The notes under the pieces were generated by a model. The model was not told where the DNA came from and did no database searches. It saw only the letters and a list, made by a program, of their open reading frames with translations. Shown here in pieces: positions 58,701 to 61,700 of a stretch of 64,000 bases of DNA (positions within the stretch are counted from its first letter, which is position 1; each line of letters opens with the position of its first letter). Location: contig NZ_SLXQ01000004.1 in NCBI RefSeq assembly GCF_004340875.1, forward strand, positions 124,001 to 188,000, read 5' to 3'. A program made the translations under genes and the position numbers. This DNA comes from Tamaricihabitans halophyticus (lineage in GTDB: Bacteria; Actinomycetota; Actinomycetes; Mycobacteriales; Pseudonocardiaceae).

Positions 58701-61700
58701 TTGGATGCGGTGGTGTTGACCAGTTGCGCCACCAAGGTCGGCCCGTCGATGGTGAACTCGACGTTCCTGGCCCGCGCCGCTTCCCATACCGCGCGCGCGA
58801 ATGTTTCGGTGCCACCAGCAAGGCGCTCCGGAATCCAACCGGGCCGGCCGCCGAACTCATTGAGCCAGGCATGCTGCGCCGCGCTCGGCGTGTTCGCGGT
58901 GAACTCGGCGACCAGGTCGCGGTCCGCCAGGTCGGTACGCGGTGCGGCGCCAGGCAGCGCTTGGGCGTACTCGACCGCGGGCCGCGGGCCCCACCAGTAC
59001 AGGATTCTGCGGGTCTCGGCGAGCAGGCCTGGCTCCAAGCGCACCCGTTCTGGTGCCGCGCCGTAAAAGCCCTCGGTGACGATCGCTTCGGCGATATGCT
59101 TGAGCCGTTGCTGCTCGGCTGATGCGAGTCCAGCCACCCGCGCATCGGCGGCGGGGCGCCAATCGAGGACGGACCCGGGTATCCAGGCGAGCGGATCGGT
59201 ACCCAAGGGGGCGTACCGAACTGTGTCCACTACTCCGCGCGAATCGGCGAGGAGCAACTGGCGTCGTTGCCGCGCGGTCCACAGCCCTTGCCGCGCGGCA
59301 AGCAGCGCCGCGACTTGCCGCAGACCAGTCAGATCGGCGGAATTCAGCTCGCGATCCAGACCGCCTTCGCGCAGCAGTTCGCGGAAGCGGGTGATCTCAG
59401 TGGTTGCGAATCCGAACGCGTTCGCCGCGGCCTCCAACGAAGGAGGCTCGGATTGGTCGGCCCGATCCAATTGGGTACGAAGCAACAAGCCGAAGTCCTG
59501 CCCCTCGGCCGTGGCGGTTCGCCATAGTTGGCGCACATCCAGCTGACCAAGGTTCTGTACGATCCGGTCGATATCACCCGGTCGCAGGACATCGGCCAGC
59601 GCGCGACTGAATTCCGCTGCCTCGACCTGCCTGGTTCGCAGCTCCTCGACGGTGTGGTCAACGGCGGTTTGGCTGAGCCGTGCCCGAGTTTCCGGTTTGT
59701 CCGCAGGGGTTTTGCCAAGGACTGCACTCAGATCCGAGCCGGCACGGGCGGCGTCTCGAATCGCCTTGATGGCCGGGAGCGACTCGAGTTCAGTGCTACC
59801 CGCCGTGTCCTGCGCGGTCGGGCTCGGCTGAAGCGGTAGTTCAACCAGATCGGCGACGGCAAAGTTGTCGATATCGCGCTGGGACACTGAACCTGGGGCG
59901 ACCTCCGAGTCGGGCAACAACGCGGCGACCCACGCGCCGTGGGACATCCCACCGCGCAGTAGCGCCATCCGTAGCCGCCCACGATCGTCCGGCGTGATTG
60001 GTTGCGGGCCTCGATAGGCGTGCTCCATCGGCATGCCGTGATAGTGCACCCGCGTGAGGTATTCCGTACCCTCCTCGACCGCACGCCGCTCGCCGTCCGA
60101 TAGTTCGGACAACCTTGGTGGTTCGGTGATCAGCGGCAGGGTGCTCTCCCGCGGTGCGCGGGCGAGCACGGCCGCAGTGAGCACCTCTGGCACCGCCTCC
60201 AATACCAGTCGTCGCTGGTCGGGGGAACCGAGACCGCGCCAGATTAGGAGGTCAAGTGCGAGATTGCGCAGCAGTGCCGCAGCGTCCGTTTTGGACAGGT
60301 GCACGAACACTCCGGCGTCGCCCAGCAACCGACGGAACTTGGCGAGGTCACGTTCGGAGCTGGCGAAGTCGTACAACGCGGCGGCTTCGGCGATCTCGTC
60401 CCTCGGGGCCGAAAGCTCGGCGCTGCTGAGCAGTGTTCGGAACGCGGTGTTCAGTCCCTCGGGCGAGCTTCCGGCCGCGTTCGCGTCCCGGAACAGCGCG
60501 GGCAGGTCGAGCCCGGCGAGCATCGCTTGGGTGAGTTGTTGCTCGGTTGGTTGGGTTTCGGCGAGTGCGGCGTGCCACTGCGGTAGCCAGGTGCGGGCCT
60601 CCCTTGCTCGCGCGTCCGCCTCCTCCGTCAGTGCGGTGTGCCGGGTCTCGGCTGACCGGTGTCCGCGTTCGACATCGTTGATGACCGCGTCTACATCGAC
60701 GCCGTGCAGGGCGGCCCGGGCGACCGCATCGTTGCGTACATCGGCGATCACCAGCTCCATGGGCTTGCCGAAAGAGACGGCGCGCTCGTGCAGTTCGGTC
60801 AGGTCCAGCCGGCGGTCGGCCGCGATGGCAAGCAGATCCGATCGCGCTGCGTCCGCGGCGCCTTCGGTTGCTGGCCGGACTAGGGAGCCGAGGTTGTCCG
60901 CGAGACCGCGGTCGGTGTTGTCTAGGTAGACGCCGCCGTCTGGTGCGATGCGGTATGCGAGTTCGGCACCGTCCACATCGGTGATGCGCAGGGCGATTTC
61001 CGCGTCCAGCCAACTCGCCATGCCACGCGCGGTTTGTAGCACGTCCAGATCGTGTGCCGGTCGATACGTGATCAGTTCTTGCAATGGTTCGGCCAGTGCA
61101 CGCTCCTGGGCGCCGGCGACCTCGGTAAGCAGCTGGTAACCGTGCACCGCATCGGCGAGTATCTCGCCGATGCGCGCGGTTGCGTGTTGCCAGTCGCCGT
61201 AGTCCCGGTCGAATCGTTCGCGCGCTTCGGATAGCTCCTGGCCGTGTATGCGGCGCACTGCGTCAAGCAGTTCATCTAGCGTGCCGTGGCCATCGCGGGC
61301 GTCGGCATGGGCCGCGTCGATGGAGGTACGCCATTGCTGTTCGGCTTCCCGCAGTCGCTCACGGGCGGCGAGTACCGGTCGGCCGCTACGCCGGATCTGG
61401 TCAGTCACCGTCATGGCTTGCACCACGGTGTCCGCAGCGTCTGCGAGCTTACGCCGGTCTTGCTCGTCGCTGGCGCCCTCGCGTGCTAGCGCCGCAGCCC
61501 GGGTCGCCAATGGTGCTAGTGCTTGGTCGATACGTTCGGCGAGGGCAGCCTGTTCCCGAATACGCGCGGGCAGTGGGTCGCTGTGCAGTGTCAGCAGCTG
61601 CGCGCCGGCTTCGCGCTGGTTCGCCAGGGCCGTTTTCGTTTCTTCCGATAGCTGCTCGCGTGCCGTGAACGCGAGGCCGCGCTGTGGCCAGTCCGCGTCG

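Noticed and set aside
58520-58915. Active papain-like or OTU cysteine protease in the giant protein
   Set aside because: There is no cysteine in the block, so a Cys-nucleophile enzyme is impossible.
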